Assembly: GCA_016169955.1 (NCBI GenBank)
Contig: JABJUM010000046.1
Coordinates: forward strand, 186,001-250,000
DNA from: Phytophthora vignae f. sp. vignae
Taxonomy: Eukaryota; Oomycota; Peronosporomycetes; Peronosporales; Peronosporaceae
Direction: 5' to 3'
DNA: 64,000 bases
Made by a program: the position numbers and the translations under genes. The number at the start of each line of letters is the position of its first letter. Position 1 is the stretch's first letter. The notes under the pieces are model-generated. The model saw only the letters and a list, made by a program, of their open reading frames with translations. It was not told the DNA's origin and made no database searches. This document shows, piece after piece, positions 29,802 through 38,164 of this stretch.

Positions 29802-31284
29802 ATGAGCTCGCCAAAGGAGAAGACCGCCGACACGACAGAGGGTAAGCTCTCTGTCGTGGACTACCACGAGCGCCACCAAGCAAAGCGTGCGGCGGGGACA
29901 ACTCAGCCTGAGATTGTCCTCCAAGGCTCGTCCGTAGTCAACGACGTCGTTGACTACGAGGAAGGCGACGTGGAGATGGAGGAGGGTGAGAGCTCTCCGT
30001 CCAAGCGCAAGGAGTCTATCGACAGTGATAGTCTCGACCCGCATGCTGGGTCGAGACGCCCTCGTGAAGAAGACGACTCGGACGCTTCGAGCTCGAAGCG
30101 TTCGCGTAGCGCAAGCGAGACTCCGCTCTCTGCTGCTGGGGCGTTGAGTTCGCCGCGTGTCGCGGCGACTTCAAGTTCTCCGCGCGCTGCTCATGCAGCG
30201 CGCGATCCGTGGATGCCGTCCGCGACAGAGATCGCGGCACGGGTGGGCAACTCAGTGCCGCCGAACATTATCCCGCTGTACGTATGCAGCGCGATTGTGG
30301 ATGATGCTGTAGCTGAGGGGCAGCACTTTGATCCGATGATGGATCAAAGGCGCGACTACTATATCGGGCTCTTCCATGAGCTCCGATATTACTCCAGCAA
30401 GAAGACCTCTTCTCGCAGCAAAGTGCCTGAGTGGCAGGCACTTTGTCAAAGTTGGAATGCCTTTGTTGAAAACTTCAACAAGACCGGCAGCTTACCGTGA
30501 GCGGGTTAAGCATGCCCGTGAGCGCTTCGAGACGTTCTCGACGCGTGGGAGGCTGGAGCAGCTCCACAGATCTTCTGTGGATGCAGGTGTTCCGTGCGCT
30601 GTGCCCGAAGGCCAACAGTGCACGTTGTGTCTTCCGGGTGCGGCGCGCTTGAGCGACCGCGACCTAAACGGGTACACGACGATCCGTGTACCTGCGAGTC
30701 TCAAGGATCTCCGTGCCAAGTTCATGGCACGCGAGGAACGCGACGAGCGTGGTGCTTCGAGCGCTGCGGGTGACCACAGCGCTCGCACTACCTTCGCGCC
30801 GGCAGTGCGTGGTGGGCTTCGTACGCCCTCACCATTTCCGGAACGTCCTGCAGCAGGACGTCCCGCGGCTCCCATGTATCTTGGTGGGGCGGAAACCCCC
30901 TCCAACGAATACGATAACGAACCGGGTGCCGGTTCGTTTTCGGGATACTATGGCCAATAATACGCTCAACAATCCAACGTGTTGAGCCGTGGGCGTCACG
31001 GATCGGAGGCGGCGGTGGTGGGAACACGCCCCGGGCATGGTCAACCTGGGGTTGATTTTGGGCCTCCGTCTCTCGAAGACCGAGTGGCTGCCGTGGAGCG
31101 GCTTCAGAGCAGCGACTTCACTGCTCTGAGGTAGGAGATTGCAAATCTGAGGGCTCAAGTCGCTCAGGCCTCGCAGACCGCGTCAGACGTCTCCGTCGAC
31201 ATTGGAGGTCGTGTCGAGCGTTTGGTCCAGCGCGTCCGCGCGCTGGAGAAGGGTTCGGCTCGCGCTTCGGGTCAGCCGAGCTAG
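29802..31284 (+). pseudogene. Antisense reading frame of Gypsy-1 (aORF), with disruptions
   Basis: Opposite to gag-pol, ATG 29802 opens a 232-codon frame (MSSPKEKTADTTEGK), acidic and Ser/Arg-rich, then a folded-looking part with IIPLYVCSAIVDDAVAEG and WNAFVENFN. It stops at 30,500, but coding character continues in the next frame (YRERVKHARERFETFSTRG) to a TAA at 30,958. After that, and past a TAG at 31,132, the same frame reads a coiled-coil-like end (EIANLRAQVAQA; VERLVQRVRALEKG) to 31,284. No competing sense frame exists over 29,802-30,787; 30,788-31,284 overlaps the chromodomain and integrase tail. Gypsy-2 has a comparable antisense frame. Function is unknown. Confidence 0.55.
30788..31117 (-). 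CDS. Gypsy-1 chromodomain behind an in-frame stop
   Basis: In the same frame as pol, after TGA at 31,118-31,120, the reading continues for about 109 codons and contains a clear chromodomain: WIVERIIGHS, VRYRIRWRGFPPHQDTWEP and MVRAYEAHH. The aromatic cage positions and the WRG...TWEP core are intact. Chromodomains at the integrase C-terminus steer chromovirus integration to marked chromatin. It could be reached by stop read-through, or the stop may be a recent nonsense mutation. Confidence 0.75.
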   Translation of the reverse strand, partial: SRCSEAAPRQPLGLRETEAQNQPQVDHARGVFPPPPPPIRDAHGSTRWIVERIIGHSIPKTNRHPVRYRIRWRGFPPHQDTWEPRDVLLQDVPEMVRAYEAHHALPARR

Positions 31285-34200
31285 CTGGCTCGTGCTGCCG
31301 GTATGGTTTCAGCCGCCCGACGTAAAAGGTCGGATGGAGGCGCATGCTAGACGGGATGTCTAGTGTGTAAGCGTTGCCATGCCGTGCCAACACTGTGAAC
31401 GGCCCGATGAAGCGCGGAGCGAGCTTACTCGCCCCGAAGTCAGAGACTGCATGTTTAGGCAGGTTTTGAGTAGCTAACAAAACCAATGAACCCTTCTTGA
31501 ATTCATTTGTGTTGCCCCTGCCAATGTTGTCTGCGTTCAGCTTCTGTCGATCGACAGAAGCTGCAATAGCGTCTTGGACAAACCGAATGACGGCTTGTCT
31601 GCGCTGCACGAATGCAATTGCGTCCGAGCTGAACTCGTTCAGCTCGCCTGTAGCAGTAGGCTCGGCCTCTGCGTTGGTCTTCGCGGTGTCTGTGACCCGC
31701 ACAGACACGTTGTTCTTTTGCTTGTCGGCGTCTGTGCCCTGCACAAACGCATGCTTCTTCTTCTTACGCGTAGTCGCTGCTGACACTGTGCAAGTGTCAG
31801 CGGTATTCTGCGGCTGCTGCGTTGCGGCCGTAGATCCTCCCCCACTTAAGGAAGGAGCCACCATCCCGAGCAGGCTCGGGAGGCGTGGGTGCCGTAAGGC
31901 ATTCACGTAGAACGGTGTATGCCCGGTCGAGGCATGCACCGAGTTGTTGATGGCGAACTCTGCCATCGACAAGCACTCGCTCCAATGTTGGAACGAGTGA
32001 GCGTAGCTCTTGAGTATGTCGACGAGCACGCGATTCACGCGCTCGGTCTGCCCATCCGTCTGCGGATGGTCCGCAGTCGACATTGAAAGCTGGCTCCCAA
32101 GAAGTGTGAACACTTCTTGCCACAGGTGTGCTGTGAAACGCGGGTCTCGATCCGACACAATGTCGATCGGCATGCCATGGTGTTTGAACACCATGTCAAC
32201 GAACAGACGTGCCGTCTGCTTCGCAGTCACTTCAGCGGGTACCGCAGCAAGATGCACCATCTTGCTGAAGCGGTCAACAAAGACCACAACTCCCGTGTTC
32301 CCCTGGCTGTCCGGGGGAAGACCGAACACGAAGTCCAAAGACATGGACTGCCAACACTCCGACGGAGTCGGTAGTGACTGCAAGGGAGCCTGCGCGAACG
32401 GCGCAGGCTTCACACGTTGGCATACCTCGCAAGCACGGACGTACTTGCGCACCCACTTGTACTGGTGGGCCCAGTAGAAGTCGCGCGTGAGAAGGACGTA
32501 TGTCTTCTCACGGCCCGGATGCCCCGCAGTCGGTGCATCATGATACTCATACATGATCCTGAGGCGCAGATCATGATCGTTGGGCACGACAACGCGTTCC
32601 GCGTTGTCGTCGACTGCACTGTAGAGTAGCAACCCATCGTGCACCCGATAACGGTGTGCACGAGCACGAAGATGCTTCGGCAGCTTCTGACGAGCGTTGT
32701 CAGAAGGTGCTGAGCCGTAGGCCAGCAAGAGCTTCGCGTCCGCGTCGTGCGCGTACGCGGTCTTCACGTCGTCTAGTAATGACGACGTGGGAGTGCTCGA
32801 TTGCATGGCGTCAATGGTATTGACGTCGGCTTCGCCTGCAGCGTAGTCAGGTCGACGCGATAACGCGTCGGCCACCACATTGAGTCTTCCGGGTTTGTAC
32901 TCGACCCGGAAGTTATACTCCGCGAAGAAGGATAACCATCTCGCCATCCTTTGCGAGATGTGCGGCGACTTCACAGCCGTCCGCAGTGACGCGTGGTCCG
33001 TATAGACCACGAACGGTTTGCTTCCGAGTAAGTACACTCGGAACTTCGCGAGTGCATACTTCATGGCAAGGAGTTCCTTGTCATGCACCGGGTAGTTGCG
33101 TTCAGCTGGCTTCAGCTGACGCGATTGGTAGTAGACGACGCGATCACGGCCTTCGTGATCGTGCTGCATCAACGCACATCCGATTGCGAAATCGGATGCA
33201 TCGCACACTACGTGGAATGGGTGATCTTGGTCGGCCACCGCCAAGATCGGCGCCTCAGTCAAGCCCCGCTTGACTGCATCGAAGGCCTGCTGACACTCAG
33301 CAGACCAAACCCACTCGGCATCCTTCTTTAGGAGCTGTGACAGCGGGCGTATTGTGCCCGCATAGTCCTTCACGTACTTGCACAAGTACGTGGCCAAGCC
33401 AAGGAACTGCCGCAGTTCCTTGACGTTCGACGGTGTCGGCCACTCGTTGATCACTCTGACCTTTTCAGGGTCAGGGCGGACACCATTCTTCCCTACGAGA
33501 CACCCGAGCACGGGTATCTCGCTCGCCCCGAAGATGCATTTCTTCAGGTTCGCATAGAGCTTGTGCTTGCGCATTAGCGCAAGCAGCTTCCGGAGATGCA
33601 CCTTGTGCATCTCAACATCACTCATCCCGTCCGCAGCCCGGTTGTGGACGAACACGTCGTCGAAGTAGCTCGGTGCGAAGTCGCGCACCGAGCGCAACAA
33701 GTGCGTCACGCACCTGTTGAAGGTCGCAGGGGCGTTCTTCAGACCCTGCGGCATAACGAGCCACTCCCAGAGCATGCCGCTTGGCGTGCTCACAGCCGTG
33801 AGAGGGATATCACTCTCACGCATAAGGATCTGATAGAACCCGTCGCGCAGATCAAGAGCACTGTAGATGGTGCTCCTGGCCATCGAATCGATGATAACAT
33901 CTTTTCGCGGTATCGGTGTCTGTGCCGGTATCGTCGCATCGTTCAGCTTGTTGTAGGCATGAACGATGCGCCAGCCGCCCTGTGGCTTCTTGACACAGAA
34001 CGTCGGAGCACTGTGCGGGGACTTCGATTCCCGCACTTGTCCAGCTTTGCGACGACTTTCAAAGAAGTCGTCGATCGCTTTGACCTGTTCTCGCGGCAGT
34101 GGCCACTGCCGCGTGACGCAATACTTAGTGCCCGGCACGAGATCAATCTCGTGCTGAATGCCCTTGTCCTGTGGAAGCTCCGCAGGGATCTCTTCCGGAA

Positions 34201-34849
34201 GTACGTCAGCGTACTCCCGTAGGATCTCGTAATAGTGACTCGTCCTCAGCGAGTCCCAACTCTGCTCCTCAAAGCGTTCCTTCTTCGTCTTCGCACTGAG
34301 AGTGTCCTCGCTCTCAGTGGTGCTCTCCATGAAGAACTGCCTCAGCTCTTCATTCTCGCTCTTCGTTCTCTCGGCGTCCGAAAGAATGCAAATCGGCTCG
34401 ATGCGTCCATCGTGTAGGTCACGCGCGAAGCGCTTCCAGCTCATGACTGGAAGCGAAGTCAACTCCGACGCTTGTGTCGGAGGATTAGCGAGAGTCATCT
34501 CCCTGTACCGGAATCCGGCACAGATACGCGTCAAGACGTTCAACGGTCTCGACGTCCGGCTTCTCTGCCTCCGTCTGCCCAGCAGACATCTCTTGTAGCG
34601 TCTCGGCCCCTGGCCGAGACTTGCGCAGCGACCTTCGCATGCGCCGTCTTCTCGTCTAGCGGAGCTGGGCTCCGCAAGACCCTTGACCTCGTCCAGGCCC
34701 AGCCGTGGACGGGTGTTCTTCTTTAATACCGCCGGCGGGTTCATCCCGCGGGCGAGCGACTTCAAGCCCGGCTTGGTCGCCCGGCGCTTCGTCGTGCAGC
34801 CCTGCTGCACGACAGCATGCAAGTTTTTTCCGGTGCGGGACGTTTGCAA
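31118..34849 (-). CDS. Gypsy-1 pol: reverse transcriptase, RNase H, integrase
   Basis: The frame is open for 1243 codons with no internal stop. Motifs in order: RT entry CVKKPQGGWRIVHAYNKLND and active site YFDDVFVHN; RNase H with DASDFAIG, the Glu of DKELLA and YTDHASL; the integrase zinc site HPGREK...C-x2-C in ACEVCQRVK; and the DDE core LDFVFGLPP, IVSDRDPRFT and DGQTERVNR. The C-terminal SH3-like segment ends FYVGRLKPY, followed by a basic tail. All catalytic acids are present, so the enzyme looks functional. The first ~100 codons overlap the linker repeat region and are of doubtful use as protein start. Confidence 0.92.
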   Translation of the reverse strand: MQTSRTGKNLHAVVQQGCTTKRRATKPGLKSLARGMNPPAVLKKNTRPRLGLDEVKGLAEPSSARREDGACEGRCASLGQGPRRYKRCLLGRRRQRSRTSRPLNVLTRICAGFRYREMTLANPPTQASELTSLPVMSWKRFARDLHDGRIEPICILSDAERTKSENEELRQFFMESTTESEDTLSAKTKKERFEEQSWDSLRTSHYYEILREYADVLPEEIPAELPQDKGIQHEIDLVPGTKYCVTRQWPLPREQVKAIDDFFESRRKAGQVRESKSPHSAPTFCVKKPQGGWRIVHAYNKLNDATIPAQTPIPRKDVIIDSMARSTIYSALDLRDGFYQILMRESDIPLTAVSTPSGMLWEWLVMPQGLKNAPATFNRCVTHLLRSVRDFAPSYFDDVFVHNRAADGMSDVEMHKVHLRKLLALMRKHKLYANLKKCIFGASEIPVLGCLVGKNGVRPDPEKVRVINEWPTPSNVKELRQFLGLATYLCKYVKDYAGTIRPLSQLLKKDAEWVWSAECQQAFDAVKRGLTEAPILAVADQDHPFHVVCDASDFAIGCALMQHDHEGRDRVVYYQSRQLKPAERNYPVHDKELLAMKYALAKFRVYLLGSKPFVVYTDHASLRTAVKSPHISQRMARWLSFFAEYNFRVEYKPGRLNVVADALSRRPDYAAGEADVNTIDAMQSSTPTSSLLDDVKTAYAHDADAKLLLAYGSAPSDNARQKLPKHLRARAHRYRVHDGLLLYSAVDDNAERVVVPNDHDLRLRIMYEYHDAPTAGHPGREKTYVLLTRDFYWAHQYKWVRKYVRACEVCQRVKPAPFAQAPLQSLPTPSECWQSMSLDFVFGLPPDSQGNTGVVVFVDRFSKMVHLAAVPAEVTAKQTARLFVDMVFKHHGMPIDIVSDRDPRFTAHLWQEVFTLLGSQLSMSTADHPQTDGQTERVNRVLVDILKSYAHSFQHWSECLSMAEFAINNSVHASTGHTPFYVNALRHPRLPSLLGMVAPSLSGGGSTAATQQPQNTADTCTVSAATTRKKKKHAFVQGTDADKQKNNVSVRVTDTAKTNAEAEPTATGELNEFSSDAIAFVQRRQAVIRFVQDAIAASVDRQKLNADNIGRGNTNEFKKGSLVLLATQNLPKHAVSDFGASKLAPRFIGPFTVLARHGNAYTLDIPSSMRLHPTFYVGRLKPYRQHEPASSADPKREPNPSPARGRAGPNARHDLQCRRRRLTRSARPERLEPSDLQSPTSEQ

Positions 34850-34869
34850 CCGTCCGCACCGCCTGCAGC

Positions 34870-35115
34870 GTCGGCTCCCGGAGCCGACACGCCATCTTCA
34901 CCTCGACGCCTGTTATTGGCGGAGCCCTTTGTTACGAAGGGTGCGTCGACTCCCAGAGTCGACGCGAAATTTCTTCTCGCAGCGTCGGTTCCCGGAACCG
35001 ACGTGACTTCAACACCTCGACGCCTTCCATTGGCGGAGACCCCCAATATGGAGGGTGCGTCGGCTCCCAGAGCCGACGAATCGAATTCATCCATGCCATC
35101 GACTCCCGGAGTCGA
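34870..35115. repeat. Tandem 114-bp repeat bearing covarying palindromes
   Basis: Five palindromes of 17-19 bp begin at 34,870, 34,945, 34,984, 35,059 and 35,099, i.e. spaced 75, 39, 75 and 40 bp. Two tandem 114-bp units (38 codons) each hold two. The arms differ between copies in a paired way: GTCGGCTC/GAGCCGAC, GTCGACTC/GAGTCGAC and GTCGGTTC/GAACCGAC. In the minus-strand frame the repeat encodes a linker with ADAPS/VDAPF, SANxRRRG and PGxDAA motifs between protease and RT. Confidence 0.85.
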
Positions 35116-35178
35116 CGGCGTTCTCTCTCCCTGGCCAATGTTATTGGCCAGGTCCTGCCCAATCAGGTTCGCATCGGC

Positions 35179-36018
35179 CTATTCGGCCGAAGTGTGTGAC
35201 TCGCTTACGTCGTTCGCGCCGCTTGAGGCCGGAGACTGTCCTTGGTTCGCTGAAAAGCGAGTGTCGACCTCCGAGGTCAACACTTTTTCTTCGCTAGCCG
35301 TCGGCGGCAACGCCGACGCTACGTGTTCCTGCGCGCGCGCTCGCGCACGTCCAGGGTGCTCCGGGACAGCAGCGTTAGGTGCTGTCTCGACAGGGGAATC
35401 GCGCGCACCGGTTGGTGCGTGTGGGACGGTAACAGGGCCATCGCTCTCTGTTCCGCTTTCGCGACCGAAGCGCACAAGAGTGCGCTTCTCCCAATCGATT
35501 ACCGGATCATGCCGTGCGAGCCACGGCATGCCCAATACCATGTCGAACTTATCGTCCAGGTCCAGGACGATAAAGGTTTCGACAAACACTCGACCTTTGT
35601 ACGTGAAGCGCACGCGTACCATGCGCTTCTCGGTCTTGACGACGACACCTGTCGCCAGGCGTACTTCCAACATACTTCGAGGTATCTTTAAAACCTCGAA
35701 GTCAAGCATTGATAGACTTCGCAGTCGAACAAAGTTCTTCGACGCGCCGGAATCTACCAAAGCACGACGAGAGTCTCTTGCTCTCGTCGACTTCACTTTC
35801 AGGATGACAAGGTCATGCTTGTCATCTTGGTTCTTGCAGTGAGAGTCAACCTCACTGGGGGCTGCAGTCCTCAGTGTCGCGTGTCCAAGGTTGACACGCG
35901 GAACTGCATTACCAGTAGGGCGCCCCGCGCCTACTGGCGTCCAGCGTTTTTTGTTTGGTTGCGACGGTGCCCGGCACCGCCGCGATAGCCACCCTGCTGG
36001 TGCACGGGAGCCGTGCAC
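35179..36018 (-). CDS. Gypsy-1 aspartic protease region
   Basis: This 279-codon frame overlaps the end of gag by 88 nt in another frame, so it is probably reached by ribosomal frameshifting or another recoding step. It contains the retropepsin signature ALVDSGAS with hydrophobic flanks, then LGMPWLARHDPVIDW, typical of Gypsy proteases. After residue 190 it becomes low in complexity. It processes Gag-Pol in the virus-like particle. Confidence 0.8.
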   Translation of the reverse strand: MHGSRAPAGWLSRRCRAPSQPNKKRWTPVGAGRPTGNAVPRVNLGHATLRTAAPSEVDSHCKNQDDKHDLVILKVKSTRARDSRRALVDSGASKNFVRLRSLSMLDFEVLKIPRSMLEVRLATGVVVKTEKRMVRVRFTYKGRVFVETFIVLDLDDKFDMVLGMPWLARHDPVIDWEKRTLVRFGRESGTESDGPVTVPHAPTGARDSPVETAPNAAVPEHPGRARARAQEHVASALPPTASEEKVLTSEVDTRFSANQGQSPASSGANDVSESHTSAE

Positions 36019-36950
36019 TCTCGAGCAAAGTGACCGATCCTACTGCAACGGTAGCATCGCACATTGTTTCCCTGCGACTGCTGGGGTCCAGCAGTGGCAG
36101 CGCTCGAGAGGTCCATTGGCTCTGGCCCTCCCGTCCTCACTACCGGGCGCGGTTGCGGCCTCGGTACGTGTGCATGCAGTTTAGCCTGCCGCAGGCTAAA
36201 CTCCTCTTGCATGGCAAGAGTGATTGCAGCTTCGAGAGTACTCGGGTACTCACGGAAGAGATAGGTCTTCACAGGCCCATCTCTCAGTCCCTTCATGAAC
36301 GTGACGACCTTGGTCGCCTCGTCAATCGGGTTGGTCACGATGTTCGAGACCAAGTACCGTGCTCTCTGAGCGTAAGCATGGACGTCATGCTTACCCTGCT
36401 GCAAGTCGAGGAACTCCGCCCTCGACCGGAACTCATTCTGCGGGGGCTCAAACGCTTGTCTGAGCTCCTCCTTGAACACCTCGTACGTGCTGAAGCACGT
36501 AGGGTCTGAGAGTCGGCGTCCGTACGCCCAACTCCTCGCACGTCCGCCAAGGCAGGACATGGCGAACGCGACCTTCGACAACGGGTCGACGATACGTCGA
36601 GCCGCAATGGCAGTGTCGAGTTCGACAAGCCAACGGAGGAGAGGCTCACCCTCTCTTCCTACGTAGTTGCTCACGTTGAGCTTCAGCGACTGCGCGCGTG
36701 GTGTCGTCCCCGACGACACCGCGGTAGTGGCAGCAGCATCTCGCTGCTCCTTCAAGATGAAGCCCAGAGCAACACCGTGTTGCTCTGTCGGCGTTAGCGT
36801 ACGCAGCATCGTAGCTACAGCCGCCTCACCAATGACTGTTGACAGTCGTTGGAGGGCCTCCCACTCTGGGTCTGACAGGTGGGGGCAGTCAGCGCGTGCA
36901 ACATGGGTTGCAGGCGTCGTGGAGCTTTCCATGGGCACCTCGGTATCCAT
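35931..36950 (-). CDS. Gypsy-1 Gag with CCHC zinc knuckle
   Basis: From ATG 36950 (MDTEVPMESSTTPATHV) the frame runs 339 residues. The middle holds the retrotransposon Gag core (FAMSCLGGRARSWAYGRR; FKEELRQAFEPP; YAQRARYLVSNI), and the C-terminus has a CCHC knuckle, CYRCSRIGHFAREC. It forms the particle shell and binds element RNA. The start is about 85 bp inside the 5' LTR. There are no disruptions. Confidence 0.9.
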   Translation of the reverse strand: MDTEVPMESSTTPATHVARADCPHLSDPEWEALQRLSTVIGEAAVATMLRTLTPTEQHGVALGFILKEQRDAAATTAVSSGTTPRAQSLKLNVSNYVGREGEPLLRWLVELDTAIAARRIVDPLSKVAFAMSCLGGRARSWAYGRRLSDPTCFSTYEVFKEELRQAFEPPQNEFRSRAEFLDLQQGKHDVHAYAQRARYLVSNIVTNPIDEATKVVTFMKGLRDGPVKTYLFREYPSTLEAAITLAMQEEFSLRQAKLHAHVPRPQPRPVVRTGGPEPMDLSSAATAGPQQSQGNNVRCYRCSRIGHFARECTAPVHQQGGYRGGAGHRRNQTKNAGRQ

Positions 36951-37017
36951 GGGAAGGTTCTCGGCTCCGTGTTCGTGCGGTAACGTACGAACTCAACTTA
37001 GTCGGTCGTTGGACGGA

Positions 37018-37035
37018 CTACAAAGTGCTACCAGG
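37018..37035 (-). promoter_or_regulatory. Gypsy-1 primer-binding site
   Basis: On the minus strand the bases after the 5' LTR read CC then TGGTAGCACTTTGTAG. A TGG start two bases from the LTR is the usual sign of a tRNA 3'-end-complementary primer-binding site. I cannot name the tRNA. Confidence 0.6.
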
Positions 37036-37497
37036 TGTAATGGGCCTACCTTGGCCCACTACAACAGCTTACACGTATGCGCACGTGTATGAGGAAGCGT
37101 AGCTTAGTTTAAACTAGAGTTAATTATACTCGGGCCTCCGAGTATAGATTAATCTAAATAAACGATCCAAATAATGTTTTTGGGTTAAAATGAGAACTGC
37201 TATTTTTGTTTTATGTTTTCTGACTTCCTCTAAATGTAATATTCTAAGTTAGGAATCTGCCAACGGCTGGTTGGCAGAATTCCACTGCTATGCATGTCGC
37301 TCATTGGTTAAAAGATGCTGCTTTCAACCAATAGGAATCCTAAATGTCTATGGGCCACCCGTCGTGGTGACCGTAAATGAATGTGGCCCTTGATGTAACG
37401 TACATCAAGGCCGAGGAAGTGTTTGTATCCTTAACAGACATCGCGTCTGTTATAGTCACAAGTGGCTGTAGCCACTTGTGCGTGTAACCCCGTTACA
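37036..37497 (-). repeat. Gypsy-1 5' LTR
   Basis: This is the 462-bp partner of 29,231-29,692, differing at three positions. It should contain the element promoter and polyadenylation signal; I cannot place either with confidence. Confidence 0.95.
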
Positions 37498-38164
37498 GTT
37501 CGCCAAATCTCACCTCGATTTGCACCGGAGTAAACAGACTTCACACAGTCACACAGATAGGATGCAAACGCGGCGGCTTCAGTAGCATCCGGTTTTTGTT
37601 CGATCCCTTTCACCAGAATGTAGCAGTGATGCCGAAAGCTCTCAATGTTGTAGTCACGCCAGCGTGGACAAGGTCTCCACGAAAGAAAAGCATTTAACCC
37701 ACTTCCAATTCCAAAAGCTTTGATTCTTCTAAAACCACTACACCGCCAAGGCGGCGAGGGAAGACAAGGAAACGCGTTCCAGGCATCAGTGCAACAATCA
37801 CCGAAGCCTGGACCGTGTCCGTCTTTAGTAGTGCTTGAGCTGTCTCAAACGTTGTATAATCTTTGTGTGTGTGTTGGGGGGGGGGGGGGGGGCTGCCTGC
37901 CATCTCCCATTCTTCTTCAGTATTCTCAATGATGTACTCAACTGCGTCATGAATCTTCTGCATTGCCGGTCCTAGTGTTTCGATTTTAGCTTGTCGTCTC
38001 TTGTCATCGCCTTCGTCGGAGTCGCCGTAGATTTCTTTGAAGATAGGATCAAACTCCAGTTGTTTCACTTCGTCTAGCGCATCAGCGCAATTTTCATCCG
38101 GAAGAGTACAAAAGCCGAACACATAGCCCTTGTTCTAAAACTGCGCAAGCTGCGCTTCATTCAT
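37498..38164 (-). pseudogene. Unrecognised gene, 5' part, interrupted by Gypsy-1
   Basis: On the minus strand ATG 38164 (MNEAQLAQF) meets a TAG nine codons in. The same frame goes on with FGFCTLPDENCADALDEV and IHDAVEYIIENTEEEWEM, passes a 17-base poly-C run that encodes prolines, and stops at 37,694. One frame over, FLSWRPCPRWRDYNIESF and AFASYLCDCVKSVYSGAN continue to the Gypsy-1 target site. Several lesions make it a pseudogene. The piece at 28,951-29,230 appears to be its continuation. I do not recognise the family of this part. Confidence 0.5.

Larger units (their letters stand above)
29231..37497 (-). mobile_element. Gypsy-1, full-length LTR retrotransposon (chromovirus type)
   Basis: Two 462-bp direct LTRs (29,231-29,692 and 37,036-37,497) begin TGTAATGGGC and end CCGTTACA. 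I count three differences between them, so insertion was recent. A 5-bp duplication GTTCG flanks the element (29,226-29,230; 37,498-37,502). Coding is on the minus strand, in the order gag, protease, RT-RNase H-integrase and chromodomain, so the right LTR is 5'. Integrase after RT/RNase H and a chromodomain place it among Ty3/Gypsy chromoviruses. An additional antisense reading frame lies beside the 3' LTR. Short inverted repeats occur throughout, including the LTRs (see findings). Confidence 0.93.

Noticed and set aside
37876..37892. 17-base G run as a G-quadruplex or regulatory site
   Set aside because: Most simply a homopolymer slippage in a pseudogene, where it encodes prolines on the minus strand; length may also be a sequencing artefact.
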